DNA of 64,000 nt, taken from positions 1-64,000 of the forward strand of contig NZ_JBFLUG010000033.1 in the NCBI RefSeq assembly GCF_041008525.1, written 5' to 3'. A model generated the notes under the pieces. It was given only the letters and a program-made list of their open reading frames with translations, had not been told where the DNA came from and did no database searches. Every line of letters starts with the position of its first letter. Position 1 is the first letter of the stretch. Position numbers and translations under genes: made by a program. This DNA is from Parafrankia sp041008525. Its GTDB lineage: Bacteria; Actinomycetota; Actinomycetes; Frankiales; Frankiaceae. Shown here one piece after another: positions 1-7,916 of this stretch.

Positions 1-582
1 GGGCCGGGGTGGCAGGGGGAGGGGGAGCGCGGGCAGCCCGTCGATACTCTCCCGGTTGAACGGGGCGCGTTCGCAGTAGGCGGCGAACTCCTCCTCGGAC
101 CTGCGGTCGAGGTACCGGGTGTGCAGATCGCGCTCCTCCCGGTAGTCCATCAGCGGGACGGCGTAGCCGCAGCTGTCGCTGATCCGCAGCGCCCGCACCA
201 CGATGATCGCCCGCAGCCCGCCTGCCTCCGCCTGGCCGCCCGGGAAGCGGTCGAGCAGCTCCGTCCAGCGCGGGTCGTCGCGGAAGACCGCCTCACCCGC
301 CCCGTGCACACGGACGATCTTCGGTGGTCCGTCGAAGGCGCACCACATGAGGGTGATCCGCCCGTTCTCGCGCAGGTGCGCGATGGTCTCCGCGTGGCTG
401 CCGCCGAAGTCGAGGTAGGCCAAGGTCCGCTCGTCGAGCACGGTGAGCGACCCGTCCCGTCCCTTCGGCGAGACGTTGATCCGGCCGTCGCCCGCCAGCG
501 GCGCGGACGCGACGAAGAACATCTTCTGCGCCTCGATGAACGCGCGCAGCCGGCCGTCGATGCACTCATGGACCTGTCCCAT
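1..582 (-). CDS. Pyridoxamine 5'-phosphate oxidase-family protein (3' end cut by window)
   Basis: The minus-strand frame is open from an ATG at 582 to the window edge, giving at least 194 residues without a stop. The translation has the PPOX split-barrel pattern: an N-terminal helix (RAFIEAQKMFFVASAP), then a strand with INVSPKGRDGS, then LAYLDFGGSHAETIAHLRENGRI, then GPPKIVRVHGAGEAVF. This matches flavin-binding PPOX-like proteins that reduce small substrates. The C-terminus is proline rich and probably close to the natural end, since the family is about 190-200 residues. The gene is divergent from the Ser/Thr kinase and shares an upstream region with an 11-bp repeat array. The substrate cannot be told; a flavin or F420 cofactor is inferred from the family. 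Confidence 0.85.
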   Translation of the reverse strand, partial: MGQVHECIDGRLRAFIEAQKMFFVASAPLAGDGRINVSPKGRDGSLTVLDERTLAYLDFGGSHAETIAHLRENGRITLMWCAFDGPPKIVRVHGAGEAVFRDDPRWTELLDRFPGGQAEAGGLRAIIVVRALRISDSCGYAVPLMDYREERDLHTRYLDRRSEEEFAAYCERAPFNRESIDGLPALPLPLPPRP

Positions 583-620
583 GAGGGAAGTATGAGCCCG
601 CGATCGGCTGCGCCCGAGGC

Positions 621-663
621 GATCCAGAGGTGATCCGGACGTGATCTGGAAGTGATCCGAGGT
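621..663. repeat. Four 11-bp direct repeats between divergent genes
   Basis: The units gatccagaggt, gatccggacgt, gatctggaagt and gatccgaggt follow each other directly, and a fifth GAT follows at 664. The spacing is close to one helical turn. The array lies 40-80 bases upstream of the PPOX gene start and upstream of the kinase, so it may be an operator with stacked protein sites. Confidence 0.6.
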
Positions 664-842
664 GATACGCGGGTAGCCGGCCGGTCACCGCGTATCTAGC
701 TGTGGAGGCGCCGCCCCCGTGGTCGTTCCGCGGCGGGCGGGTCCGTCGAGTGACCCTGTCCGACCCACGACGATCCGGTGGTGACCGTGTTCCCGTCCGA
801 CACACAGGCACAGGATGCTGGCCGTCGGCGGAGCTGGTGCCG

Positions 843-2714
843 GTGAGGCCACTGCGGGCCGGTGACCCGCTCGTCGTCGGCCCGTACCGGCTGGCGGCCC
901 GTCTCGGCAGCGGCGGGATGGGCGTCGTCTACCTGGGAGTCGACTCCGGCGGCCGGCAGGGCGCCGTGAAGGTGCTGCGGGACGAGTTCCTGGACGACGA
1001 GGGGTTCCGCCGCCGGTTCACCCGCGAGGCCGCCGCGATCGCGGCGATCGACAGCCCGCGGGTCGCCCGTCTGCTCGCCGCCGAGCCCGACGGCGACCCG
1101 CCGTGGATCGCCACCGAGTACGTGCACGGCCCGACCCTGCTGCGCGCCGTCGCCGACGACGGGCCGACGTCGCCGGACGCCCTGCGCACGCTGGCGACCG
1201 GTCTCGCCGAGGCGCTGCGTGCGATCCACGCCGCCGACGTCGTGCACCGAGACCTCAAGCCCAGCAACGTCATCCTCGCCGGCGACGGCCCGAAGGTCAT
1301 CGACTTCGGCATCGCCGCCGGCCTGCCCGGGACGATGACGGCGTCCGGCGTGGTGCTGGGCAGTGTCGGCTACATGGCCCCGGAACTGATCTCGGGCGAC
1401 GTCCGCCCGGGCCCCGCGGCGGACGTCTACTGCTGGGCGCTGACGGTCGCGTACGCCGCGTCCGGCCGCGCCCCGTTCGGCGACGGCCCGCTGCAGGCCC
1501 TCGTTCTGCGCACGGTCCGCGGCGACGCGGACATCGACGGCGTCCCGCCCGACCTGCGCCCCGCGGTCACCACGGCGCTGCGGACGAGCCCGGAGCGCCG
1601 GCCCGACGCGGCGGCCCTCCTGCACTGGCTGGCCTCCGGTACCGCTCCCGACGGTCTCGACCTGGAGGCCGACCCCGACCCCGGCCTGGACGTGGGCGCC
1701 GACGTGGGTGTCGACCTGGACGCCGACCCGGTGGGCAGCGTGCCCGCGCCGGCTGGTGCGGGCGTCGGCCGGGTGCGGTCGGGCAGTGCCCGCCGCCGCG
1801 AGCCCGCCCTGGAGTTCCTGGACGTGGTCGCCGCCACCCGCACGGCCACGGCCGCCCCGGCCACCCCGGGCGAAACGGATGCCCCCGCACCGTCGCTGTC
1901 CTCCCGGCGGCGCCGCTCCGCGGTGGTGGGACGCCGGCTGGTCCCGGCGGCCGGAGTCGTCGCGATCGTCGCCGCCGCGGCCGGGATGGGTGTCGGCGGC
2001 CCGGGTGACGTCCTCGGGGACGCCCTCGGAATGGCGCGTTCCGGTCCCGCCGCGGGCCCTGACGACCTGTGGCAGGACGTCGCTGACGGGGCCGCTGCCG
2101 CCATGACGCCGCCCGCCGACCGCGGCGACCGTGGGCGTAGCGGCGTGGAGATCCCTCCACAGCTTCCCCCGACGCCCGAGCAGCTGACGGCCCCGGCGGA
2201 GCAGCCGGTCACCGCCACGGCTCCCGCCGCTCCCGCGCCCCGGCACCGCCCCGTGCGCCTTGCCCGTAACAGCACCGGCCCAGGCCTCGACGTGGATCTG
2301 CCCCGGGTCGAGATCGGCGAGATCCTCGCCGGGTGGCGCCCGGCGCTCCCTGACCTCCAGGTCGACCTGGACGACCTGGACGACCTGGACGTCCTCGGCG
2401 GAGCCGGTGGGTGGGGGGAGTCCGGTGCGGGGGAGCGGACCTGCCCGCTTGACCGCACCGCGCTGCGGGCCATCGCCGCCCGCGCCGGGCAGGCCCCGCC
2501 CGCCGGCCGCTCCGCGCGCGCCGCCGGCTGCACGGCGGCAACGGTGGCCGTCGTCGAGGCGCCGACGATGCCGCTGCCGAACCTCCGGGCGGCCGTGGGG
2601 GCGGGGCGTCCGCTGGCCGCGTTCTCGAACCCGCCCGCCGTCCCGGTGCTCGGCGACCTCGCCGGGGCGCGGCCCGTGACGCTGCCGGACCTGTCCCGGC
2701 GGCGCGGGCGCTAG
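843..2714 (+). CDS. Membrane-anchored serine/threonine protein kinase (PknB-like)
   Basis: This is a eukaryotic-type kinase of 623 residues. The glycine loop LGSGGMGVVYLG is at residues 21-32, the ATP lysine is K43 in AVKVL, the alpha-C glutamate is about E62, the catalytic loop VHRDLKPSN has D137, the DFG motif is at 154-156, and GSVGYMAPE follows. All key residues are present, so it should be active. A long acidic, proline-rich linker leads to one membrane segment near residues 362-387 (VPAAGVVAIVAAAAGMGV), then an outer C-terminal part with two cysteines. No PASTA repeats are seen. I chose the GTG at 843 because GGCGGAG lies about 9 bases upstream and the protein then begins with VRPLRAGDP, the usual start of such kinases. 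An ATG at 702 would add 47 unlikely residues. The signal sensed is unknown. Confidence 0.93.
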   Translation: MRPLRAGDPLVVGPYRLAARLGSGGMGVVYLGVDSGGRQGAVKVLRDEFLDDEGFRRRFTREAAAIAAIDSPRVARLLAAEPDGDPPWIATEYVHGPTLLRAVADDGPTSPDALRTLATGLAEALRAIHAADVVHRDLKPSNVILAGDGPKVIDFGIAAGLPGTMTASGVVLGSVGYMAPELISGDVRPGPAADVYCWALTVAYAASGRAPFGDGPLQALVLRTVRGDADIDGVPPDLRPAVTTALRTSPERRPDAAALLHWLASGTAPDGLDLEADPDPGLDVGADVGVDLDADPVGSVPAPAGAGVGRVRSGSARRREPALEFLDVVAATRTATAAPATPGETDAPAPSLSSRRRRSAVVGRRLVPAAGVVAIVAAAAGMGVGGPGDVLGDALGMARSGPAAGPDDLWQDVADGAAAAMTPPADRGDRGRSGVEIPPQLPPTPEQLTAPAEQPVTATAPAAPAPRHRPVRLARNSTGPGLDVDLPRVEIGEILAGWRPALPDLQVDLDDLDDLDVLGGAGGWGESGAGERTCPLDRTALRAIAARAGQAPPAGRSARAAGCTAATVAVVEAPTMPLPNLRAAVGAGRPLAAFSNPPAVPVLGDLAGARPVTLPDLSRRRGR

Positions 2715-2850
2715 CGCCCAGGCGGCGCGGGCGCCAGTGTCCGCCAGTCCCGCTCGGGTGCGGCCGGTCGCAGGGGTCGCGCGGGCTACGCCCGGGACCG
2801 CGGGGCGGCGGCGCTCCGGCCACGATCCAGCGCCGCGGGATCCGCCGGGC

Positions 2851-4050
2851 TCAGGGCAGCCGCACCGCGACCCGGAGCAGGCGGGTCACCTGGGTGGCGC
2901 CGAAGTTGTCGTCGCTGAGCACGGTGACGACGGTCCTGCCACGCGTGGGCCCCCGAGGATCGACGGCGAGGGCCTCGTAGTTGTCCATCAGCGGGTTGAT
3001 CTGGGTGCCGGGGTTCGTGGCATGCAGGGTGGGACAGGTTGTGAGGTCGGCGACGAGCCGCTTGCCCACCAGGGCGCGCGCCGGGAGCACCGAGAGGTTG
3101 GGCACGGCGGAGACGTCCGCGCCGCGACCGGCGGCCGGTACCGCGTACAGGGCGATCCGGTTGCCCAGGCCGGCGGTGAACGAGGCCTCCAGGACGAGGA
3201 GCTTCCCATCACCGTAGGCGGCGACCTCGGAGATGCGCTGTCCGGGCTCGACCAGGTAGCCGAGCTGCCTGACCAGCTCGTACCGACCGGTGACGCTGAG
3301 CCGGTACACCAGGATCCGCCGCGTCCGGGCCTCACCGGCCGCGGGAGCGTCACCGGCGAGGGCGCCTTCCATCGCTGCGTAGATGAAACGCCCCGACGGG
3401 GAGACGGCGAGCCCTTCGAGCGTGGCGTTGTCCGTGGACTCTCCCGCCGGAGCCACGCGGAAACGGTCCGGTACTGGCAGGGCCGTCTGCTCGGTCCCGG
3501 TCCGGTCGAAGATCCTGATGGACGGTTCGCGCTCCGAGCTGACGACATATCGCCCGTCGGGCAGCACGGCGAGACCCTCACCGTCGAAGTTCGTACCGTC
3601 GTACGGGGCGCCCGTGGATGTCCGGAGCTGGAGGCTGCCCACGATCCTCGGCCTGGCCGGGTCGGAGAGGAACCAGATCCGTGCGGGCAGGGTTCCGGTG
3701 CGGTCGACGATCGCCGCGTAGGCGTGCCGTCGGGCGTCGTAGGCCAGCGCGGAGAGACCGCCGACCGTTTCGCCGTCCACGACGGCCTTGTCCAAGGCGT
3801 CACTGAACCCGAGCGCGAGGCCGCCCGGAGGGCAGTCCATCGTTGGCCCGTCCGCCGCGATCGCCGGGCGCCCGCCATCCGGGTGGGGCTGGTCGGACAG
3901 GGCGGATGCTGCGCCGGCGGCGGTGCTGGGCGTCACGACGGCGAGACCTGCCAGGACGGCGGCGGCAACGCCGGCCCGGCGGCGAGCAGACCTGGTCCCG
4001 GTCCCTGTGGACCTGGCGGGCGCCGTCGCACGGGTGGGGAGATGGGCCAT
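2851..4050 (-). CDS. Secreted esterase-like protein of the phytase family
   Basis: The protein is about 399 residues. It has a twin-Arg-like basic N-terminus (ARRRAGVAAAVLAGLAVV) and an Ala-rich signal peptide ending near AAGAASA. The rest matches the bacterial 'esterase-like activity of phytase' beta-propeller family (PF13449): GGLSALAYD, TNFDGEGLAVLPDGRYVVSSE, NATLEGLAVSPSGRFIYAAME, NYEALAVDP and VTVLSDDNF. Members are thought to be extracytoplasmic phosphoesterases; the substrate is not established. The start is set at 4050 because a strong GGAGGA lies just upstream; an ATG at 4143 would add 31 residues before the signal peptide. A 15-codon remnant of a paralogue's 3' end sits at 5974-6018. 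Confidence 0.85.
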   Translation of the reverse strand: MAHLPTRATAPARSTGTGTRSARRRAGVAAAVLAGLAVVTPSTAAGAASALSDQPHPDGGRPAIAADGPTMDCPPGGLALGFSDALDKAVVDGETVGGLSALAYDARRHAYAAIVDRTGTLPARIWFLSDPARPRIVGSLQLRTSTGAPYDGTNFDGEGLAVLPDGRYVVSSEREPSIRIFDRTGTEQTALPVPDRFRVAPAGESTDNATLEGLAVSPSGRFIYAAMEGALAGDAPAAGEARTRRILVYRLSVTGRYELVRQLGYLVEPGQRISEVAAYGDGKLLVLEASFTAGLGNRIALYAVPAAGRGADVSAVPNLSVLPARALVGKRLVADLTTCPTLHATNPGTQINPLMDNYEALAVDPRGPTRGRTVVTVLSDDNFGATQVTRLLRVAVRLP

Positions 4051-4141
4051 CAGTCCTCCTCCGGATCGATTCCACCCTGCCGAACCCGTGGAACCCCAAC
4101 AGAGCCCGCCGGTGTCCGTCGCGGGTCCACTCCATGAACGC

Positions 4142-4277
4142 AATCAACGGTCCGGGGCAGCTTCACCCGCCGGCCGCCGGCCGGCCCGTAGACGCCGGTG
4201 GTGTACCGGAACGAGTCGCGGGGCCGGTCGCGCTTCTTGAACCGGGGGAACCCGACCCGGCGGCCCGGGAATTGGTC
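4142..4277 (-). pseudogene. IS200/IS605 OrfB (TnpB-type) transposase remnant
   Basis: The minus strand encodes FPGRRVGFPRFKKRDR, then RDSFRYTTGVYGP, then GRRVKLPRT. This is the typical central stretch of OrfB/TnpB proteins (GxPRFKKR...SFRYTTG...VKLPR). About 45 codons remain. No RuvC catalytic residues, zinc finger, TnpA or element ends are seen nearby. It lies directly upstream of the phytase-like gene and is a decayed relic. Confidence 0.7.
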
Positions 4278-4287
4278 GGCGCCTCGC

Positions 4288-4327
4288 CATCAGCACAGAC
4301 GTCTCGGTCATCAGCACAGACGTCTCG
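4288..4327. repeat. Two copies of a 19-bp direct repeat
   Basis: The unit catcagcacagacgtctcg occurs at 4288-4306 and 4309-4327, a 21-bp period. It lies just beyond the transposase remnant and could be a duplication scar. In one frame it encodes a repeated ETSVLMT. Confidence 0.75.
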
Positions 4328-4403
4328 TCAGGCCGCATGCGGCGGAGTTGTTCCAGGGTAATGGTGCCCGCCGACCGCGGTGTTGACTGAACGTATACGA
4401 CCC

Positions 4404-4432
4404 TTGACGCTCGTCGAGCGCTGCTCTAGCTT
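4404..4432 (+). promoter_or_regulatory. Sigma-70-like promoter of the inhibitor gene
   Basis: TTGACG at 4404-4409 and TAGCTT at 4427-4432 are separated by 17 bases. A second TTGACT lies at 4383. The spacing is ideal for a housekeeping sigma factor. Transcription would leave a leader of about 150 bases before the start at 4587. Confidence 0.55.
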
Positions 4433-4586
4433 GTGTGGCGATATCCCTGTGATTGACGTCGGTGTTTGGTCGTTTCGCGCGATTCCAGTCTTTTCTCCGT
4501 TCAATCCCTCGTCACCTTCCAGACATCCGGCGTGGTGAGAAGTTCTCCCTCCGGGGAGAAGAGGATTCCGATTTCGGAGGTTTCTG

Positions 4587-4997
4587 TTGTCTGTGTCGAA
4601 ATCTGCGGCCCGGTGGACGGCCTTCGCGTTCGCGGCCGCGATCGCCGTCGTCACCATTGCGCCGGCGTCCGCGCAGGCGGGGCCCGGCCCCGTGCGAGGC
4701 GCGTTCATTCTCACCGTCTCGGCGGGAGAGAAGCCCTACCGGGGCAAGCCGGTTGTTCTGACCTGCCCGCCGAACGCCGCGACGACCCATCCGAACCCGG
4801 TGCGGGCCTGCGCGGCCCTCGCGAAGGCGGGCGGCGACTTCGACAAACTCCCGGTAGATCCCGCCGTGCTCTGTCCGTTCGTCTACGACCCGGTCACGGC
4901 GACGGCCGACGGCCGCTGGGGAACGAAGACCGTCCACTGGACGAAGACCTTCGGTAACAGCTGCCTGCTGTACGCGGAGACCAACCCGGTCTTCTGA
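4587..4997 (+). CDS. Secreted subtilisin inhibitor-like protein (SSI family)
   Basis: The preprotein has 136 residues with a signal peptide of about 31 (ending PASAQA), leaving a mature protein near 105 residues, close to Streptomyces SSI. Four cysteines (C60, C75, C96, C126) match the two conserved disulfides. The reactive loop reads LCPFVYDPV, aligned with MCPMVYDPV of classical SSI, so the P1 residue is Phe98. This predicts inhibition of subtilisin- or chymotrypsin-like proteases. The start is TTG at 4587 with GGAGG at 4576-4580; a GTG at 4593 is the alternative. Such inhibitors act outside the cell as dimers. No protease gene is adjacent. Confidence 0.9.
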   Translation: MSVSKSAARWTAFAFAAAIAVVTIAPASAQAGPGPVRGAFILTVSAGEKPYRGKPVVLTCPPNAATTHPNPVRACAALAKAGGDFDKLPVDPAVLCPFVYDPVTATADGRWGTKTVHWTKTFGNSCLLYAETNPVF

Positions 4998-5066
4998 CGG
5001 CAACCGGCCCCGGTGTGACTGGCACCGGTGGTTCCCCGCGGGCCGTGGCTGGCGGCTGCTCGGCCG

Positions 5067-5540
5067 TCAGACGCGACTGGTCTCGGCGAAGCCCGCGAGC
5101 TGGGCCGTCACCGCACCCCACCCGGCCTGGAAGCCGAGGTCCTCGTGCCGGGCGCGGGCGGCCGGGTCGCCGTGGCGCACGACGACCCGGTAGTCGGTGC
5201 CGTCAGGGTGGTCGCGGAACGTGATCTCGGCGGTCATCGACACCGGCTCGGGGGCCGCGGGGCGCCAGGCACTGTCGAGCGCGTTCGTGAAGACGATGCG
5301 TTCGAGGTCGTCGACGACCAGGAAACAGGCGTCCAGGTGGGGGCTGAACGCGGTGCCGTCGTCGCTGAGACGGGTGACGAACGCTCCGCCGGGTCGCATC
5401 TCGAGCCGGTCGACGCGGCACTGTGTGGGAGCCGGCAGCCACCACTGTTCGAGGCTGGCCGGGTCGGTCCATGCCCTCCAGACGACGGCGCGCGGTGCCC
5501 GGATGAGGCGTTCGAGGCAGAGATCGAGGTCGGCGTTCAT
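5067..5540 (-). CDS. SRPBCC/AHSA1-domain protein
   Basis: This 157-residue protein begins with LERLIRAPRAVVWRAWTDPASLEQWWLP, the hallmark of START-like AHSA1 (activator of Hsp90 ATPase homologue 1) proteins, and continues with MRPGGAFVT and the C-terminal helix LGFQAGWGAVTAQLAGFAE. The fold is a ligand-binding helix-grip; the ligand is unknown. Its start overlaps the stop of the ArsR gene by 4 bases (ATGA), so the two are translationally coupled. ArsR-AHSA1 pairs are common in actinobacteria. Confidence 0.88.
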   Translation of the reverse strand: MNADLDLCLERLIRAPRAVVWRAWTDPASLEQWWLPAPTQCRVDRLEMRPGGAFVTRLSDDGTAFSPHLDACFLVVDDLERIVFTNALDSAWRPAAPEPVSMTAEITFRDHPDGTDYRVVVRHGDPAARARHEDLGFQAGWGAVTAQLAGFAETSRV

Positions 5541-5878
5541 TCCTGCTCCTGGGGGGCGGGGGCGGTGGCGAACTGGGCGAGACGGTCGGTGCGGTCTTCC
5601 CAGATGCGTCTTTGCTCGGTCAGCCAGCCCTCGAGCGGCGCGAGGCCCGCACGGTTGAGCTCGCAGGTGCGGACCCGCCCGGACTTCGCCGTGCGGATCA
5701 GGCCGTTCCTCTCGAGTGTGCGCACGTGCTTCAGGAACGAGGGCAGGGCCATCGGGAAGCCCTCGGCGAGGTCGCTGACGGTGGCCGGCCCGCGGCCGAG
5801 CCGGCTGAGTACGGCGCGCCTGGTCGGATCGGCCAGGGCGACGAGCAGCCCGTCGAGCTGCACCGAATACTGTTCCAC
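5537..5878 (-). CDS. ArsR-family transcriptional regulator
   Basis: The protein is 113 residues with a winged helix: LADPTRRAVLSRLGRGPATVSDLAEGFPMALPSFLKHVRTLERNGLI, followed by the wing RTAKSGRVRTCELN. There are no CxC metal ligands, so it belongs to the non-metal ArsR subgroup that accompanies SRPBCC proteins. It is the first gene of a two-gene operon. The palindrome at 5903-5924, about 25 bases upstream of the start, is the likely autoregulatory operator. Confidence 0.9.
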   Translation of the reverse strand: MEQYSVQLDGLLVALADPTRRAVLSRLGRGPATVSDLAEGFPMALPSFLKHVRTLERNGLIRTAKSGRVRTCELNRAGLAPLEGWLTEQRRIWEDRTDRLAQFATAPAPQEQE

Positions 5879-5902
5879 GAAGCTAAGTATCGTGTGTCCG
5901 AA

Positions 5903-5924
5903 CGCTTAGCGCAAGGGCTAAGCG
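5903..5924. promoter_or_regulatory. Palindromic operator of the ArsR operon
   Basis: CGCTTAGC and GCTAAGCG form a perfect 8-bp inverted repeat with 6 bases between. A third half-site, GCTAAG, lies at 5882-5887, right at the gene start. ArsR dimers bind such sites; binding is inferred. Confidence 0.7.
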
Positions 5925-5973
5925 TCGGGTCGCCGCCTGTCCGCCGGTGACCCGACCGGGCGGATGGGCTCCG

Positions 5974-6018
5974 TCAGGGCAGGCGTACCGCGACCCGGCG
6001 CAGGCGGGTGACCTGGGC
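5974..6018 (-). pseudogene. 15-codon 3' remnant of a second phytase-like gene
   Basis: Read on the minus strand this encodes AQVTRLRRVAVRLP and a stop. The intact gene at 2851 ends TQVTRLLRVAVRLP. Several differences are synonymous, so the fragment comes from a diverged paralogue rather than a recent copy. Upstream of it the sequence turns into low-complexity gcaggcgggc repeats. Confidence 0.7.
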
Positions 6019-6042
6019 AGGCAGGCGGGCAGACGGGCAGGC

Positions 6043-6076
6043 GGGTGGGTGAGGCCGGTGGGTGGGTGAGGCCGGT
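6043..6076. repeat. Two tandem 17-bp repeats before the methyltransferase
   Basis: The unit gggtgggtgaggccggt occurs twice in a row, at 6043-6059 and 6060-6076. It fills the space just upstream of the methyltransferase start at 6095 and could affect its translation initiation. It also borders the degenerate phytase-like fragment. Confidence 0.7.
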
Positions 6077-6094
6077 GGGGTAGCGTCGTCGGCC

Positions 6095-6739
6095 ATGGCC
6101 GAGCCCGCTCCGAGTTGTCTGGCTGACGTCGCGGCGGCGTATGACCGCGTGGCCGACGTCTATGCCGAGCTTTTCGCTGACGTTCTCGACCGTCAGCCGC
6201 TGGAGCGTGCGCTGCTGGCCGCGTTCGCCGATCTGGTGCGTGACGCTGCCGGGCCGGTGGCGGATCTCGGCTGCGGGCCAGGGTATGCGTCGGCCCACCT
6301 GCACGGGCTGGGGCTGGACGTGTTCGGCGTGGACCTGTCGGCGGAGATGGTCGCCCTGGCCCGACGCTCCCACCCGGGGCTGCGGTTCGAGGTGGGCACG
6401 CTGACCGGGCTGGACCTGCCGGACTGCGCTCTCGGCGGTGCCCTCTGCCGCTATTCGCTCATCCACATCCCGCCCACCGAGATTCCCGCCGTCCTTGCTG
6501 AGATCCACCGCGTTCTGGTGCCCGACGGCCACCTGCTGATCGGCTTTCTGGCCGCGGACGAGCCCACGGCCACGGTGCATGCCTACGACCACCGGGTGGC
6601 GCCCGCCTACCGCTGGGCGCCCGGCCATCTCGCCGAGGTGGCGAGGCAGGCGGGGCTTGTCGAGGTCGCCCAGCTGGTGCGAGCCCCGGTGGAGGACGAA
6701 CGGGGACGGCAGGCCCAGCTTCTGGCCCGCCGCTCCTGA
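6095..6739 (+). CDS. Class I SAM-dependent methyltransferase
   Basis: This 214-residue protein has the Rossmann SAM site VADLGCGPGY near residues 55-64, then the acidic loop GVDLSAEMVALAR and the post-IV strand LLIGFLA. The SLIHIPPTEIPAVLAEIHRVL stretch is typical of UbiE/Methyltransf_11-type small-molecule methyltransferases. The substrate is not predictable. The start at 6095 removes 11 residues encoded by the tandem repeat; no good ribosome site is visible, so the start is tentative. Confidence 0.85.
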   Translation: MAEPAPSCLADVAAAYDRVADVYAELFADVLDRQPLERALLAAFADLVRDAAGPVADLGCGPGYASAHLHGLGLDVFGVDLSAEMVALARRSHPGLRFEVGTLTGLDLPDCALGGALCRYSLIHIPPTEIPAVLAEIHRVLVPDGHLLIGFLAADEPTATVHAYDHRVAPAYRWAPGHLAEVARQAGLVEVAQLVRAPVEDERGRQAQLLARRS

Positions 6740-6850
6740 GACCCGGGGCGGGAGGCATCGCAGCTGCCAGTGTCGGCCTCCGCCAGTCCGTAGGCAGGTA
6801 GGAAGACATTCCGATCGAGGCCGTGTGAGGCCGCTGCTTACACCGATGAC

Positions 6851-6991
6851 ATGGACGAGGAGGACGAGCGCCTGACCTGGCTCTTCTCGGCGCTGTGCAC
6901 CGTCTCGTTCCCGGTCGAGGTGTGGCGGCAGGCGCGGGTGCCTGACTCGGGGCCCTCCGCGATCGACGCCGTGGTCGAACCCGCGATCTAG
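6851..6991 (+). CDS. Short hypothetical ORF (46 aa), possibly a gene fragment
   Basis: The intergenic space 6740-7055 holds one short frame with strongly GC-biased third positions, starting MDEEDERLTWLFSALC and ending AIDAVVEPAI. The frame is also open upstream of the ATG, and no clear ribosome site is seen, so it may be the tail of a lost gene. I do not recognise it. Confidence 0.3.
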   Translation: MDEEDERLTWLFSALCTVSFPVEVWRQARVPDSGPSAIDAVVEPAI

Positions 6992-7055
6992 CGCCCGTCT
7001 CGCCCGTCCCGCCTGGATCGGATCGGCCCCGCGGGGGCCCGGCTGGGCCGATCCG

Positions 7056-7709
7056 TCAGCGCCTGCCTGGCGCCCGCTCGGGCCGCGGCTCGACGCCGGC
7101 GAGGAACAGCTCGACCGCGTGCTCGATGTGACGCTGCTCGACGTCGGTGTCGCGCCGCAGGTCGAAGACGGCGAGCATGGATGGAAAACCCGCGACCATC
7201 GCGAGGAACTGCTCGGCGGCGAGCTCCGGGTCATCCACGACGATGGTGCCGGCCCGCGCGTGCCGCTCCAGGAGCTCGATGACCGAACGCAGCCGCGGCG
7301 ACCAGGCCATCGAGTGAGCGGCGTGCGCGAACTCGGGGAAGCGGCGCGCCTCGCTCATGGCCATCCGGATCAGCTGCGCGATCGAGGGATCCACAGCCCG
7401 GGCGACCGCCGCCTGGGCGATCATCATGAGCTCACCACGGAGGTCGCCCTCGGGCACCGCCACGAGCGGCGGATCCCACTGCAGCGACGACATCGCCCAG
7501 GGAAGAATTTTTGTGAACAGCGCGTGCTTGTCCGGGTACTTTGCGTAGAGCGTGCGCTTGGTGATGTTCGCGGCCCGCGCGATCTCCTCCATGGACGCGG
7601 CTTCGAAGCCGCGGTCACAGAAGACCTCGAAGGCGGCCTGACGCAGCCGTTGTTCGAGTTCGGCCGACCCGGTCCGGGTCGGCCGGCCGGTGCGCGCGGG
7701 GTGCGTCAT
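7056..7709 (-). CDS. TetR-family transcriptional regulator
   Basis: The protein is 217 residues. The N-terminal HTH reads LRQAAFEVFCDRGFEAASMEEIARAANITKRTLYAKYPDKHALF, a classic TetR_N domain. The C-terminal half is helical and resembles AcrR-like ligand domains (TetR_C). The start at 7709 has GAGGA upstream; an ORF start at 7760 would add 17 unlikely residues. It is divergent from the SDR gene, and the palindrome at 7824-7845 lies between them. A near copy of this palindrome lies at 11017, so this regulator probably controls both promoters. The inducer is unknown. Confidence 0.92.
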   Translation of the reverse strand: MTHPARTGRPTRTGSAELEQRLRQAAFEVFCDRGFEAASMEEIARAANITKRTLYAKYPDKHALFTKILPWAMSSLQWDPPLVAVPEGDLRGELMMIAQAAVARAVDPSIAQLIRMAMSEARRFPEFAHAAHSMAWSPRLRSVIELLERHARAGTIVVDDPELAAEQFLAMVAGFPSMLAVFDLRRDTDVEQRHIEHAVELFLAGVEPRPERAPGRR

Positions 7710-7823
7710 GGTCCTCGATTCTCGCACCGGCCGAATCCGCCCGCGCCGGAGCCCGCGCACCGCTGTGCCGGCGCTCGGCTCCGGCGTGCGGGCGGCCTGA
7801 ACCCTCTTCTGATCATTGACTAA

Positions 7824-7845
7824 AAGTATACGTTATCGTATACTT
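7824..7845. promoter_or_regulatory. Palindromic operator between TetR and SDR genes
   Basis: AAGTATACG and CGTATACTT form a perfect 9-bp inverted repeat around TTAT. It is strikingly AT-rich for this genome. Its place between divergent genes suggests it is the TetR operator. A second copy with two mismatches lies at 11017-11038. Confidence 0.8.
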
Positions 7846-7916
7846 CACTGTATTCCAGGTGACTACCTCATCAGTATGCAGTGCACATCACGTTGACCGC
7901 CCCCGAAAGGATTGCC

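Noticed and set aside
2737..4137. 466-codon plus-strand frame
   Set aside because: It runs opposite the phytase-like gene and its residues are antisense-like (rich in Arg, Gly, Asp).
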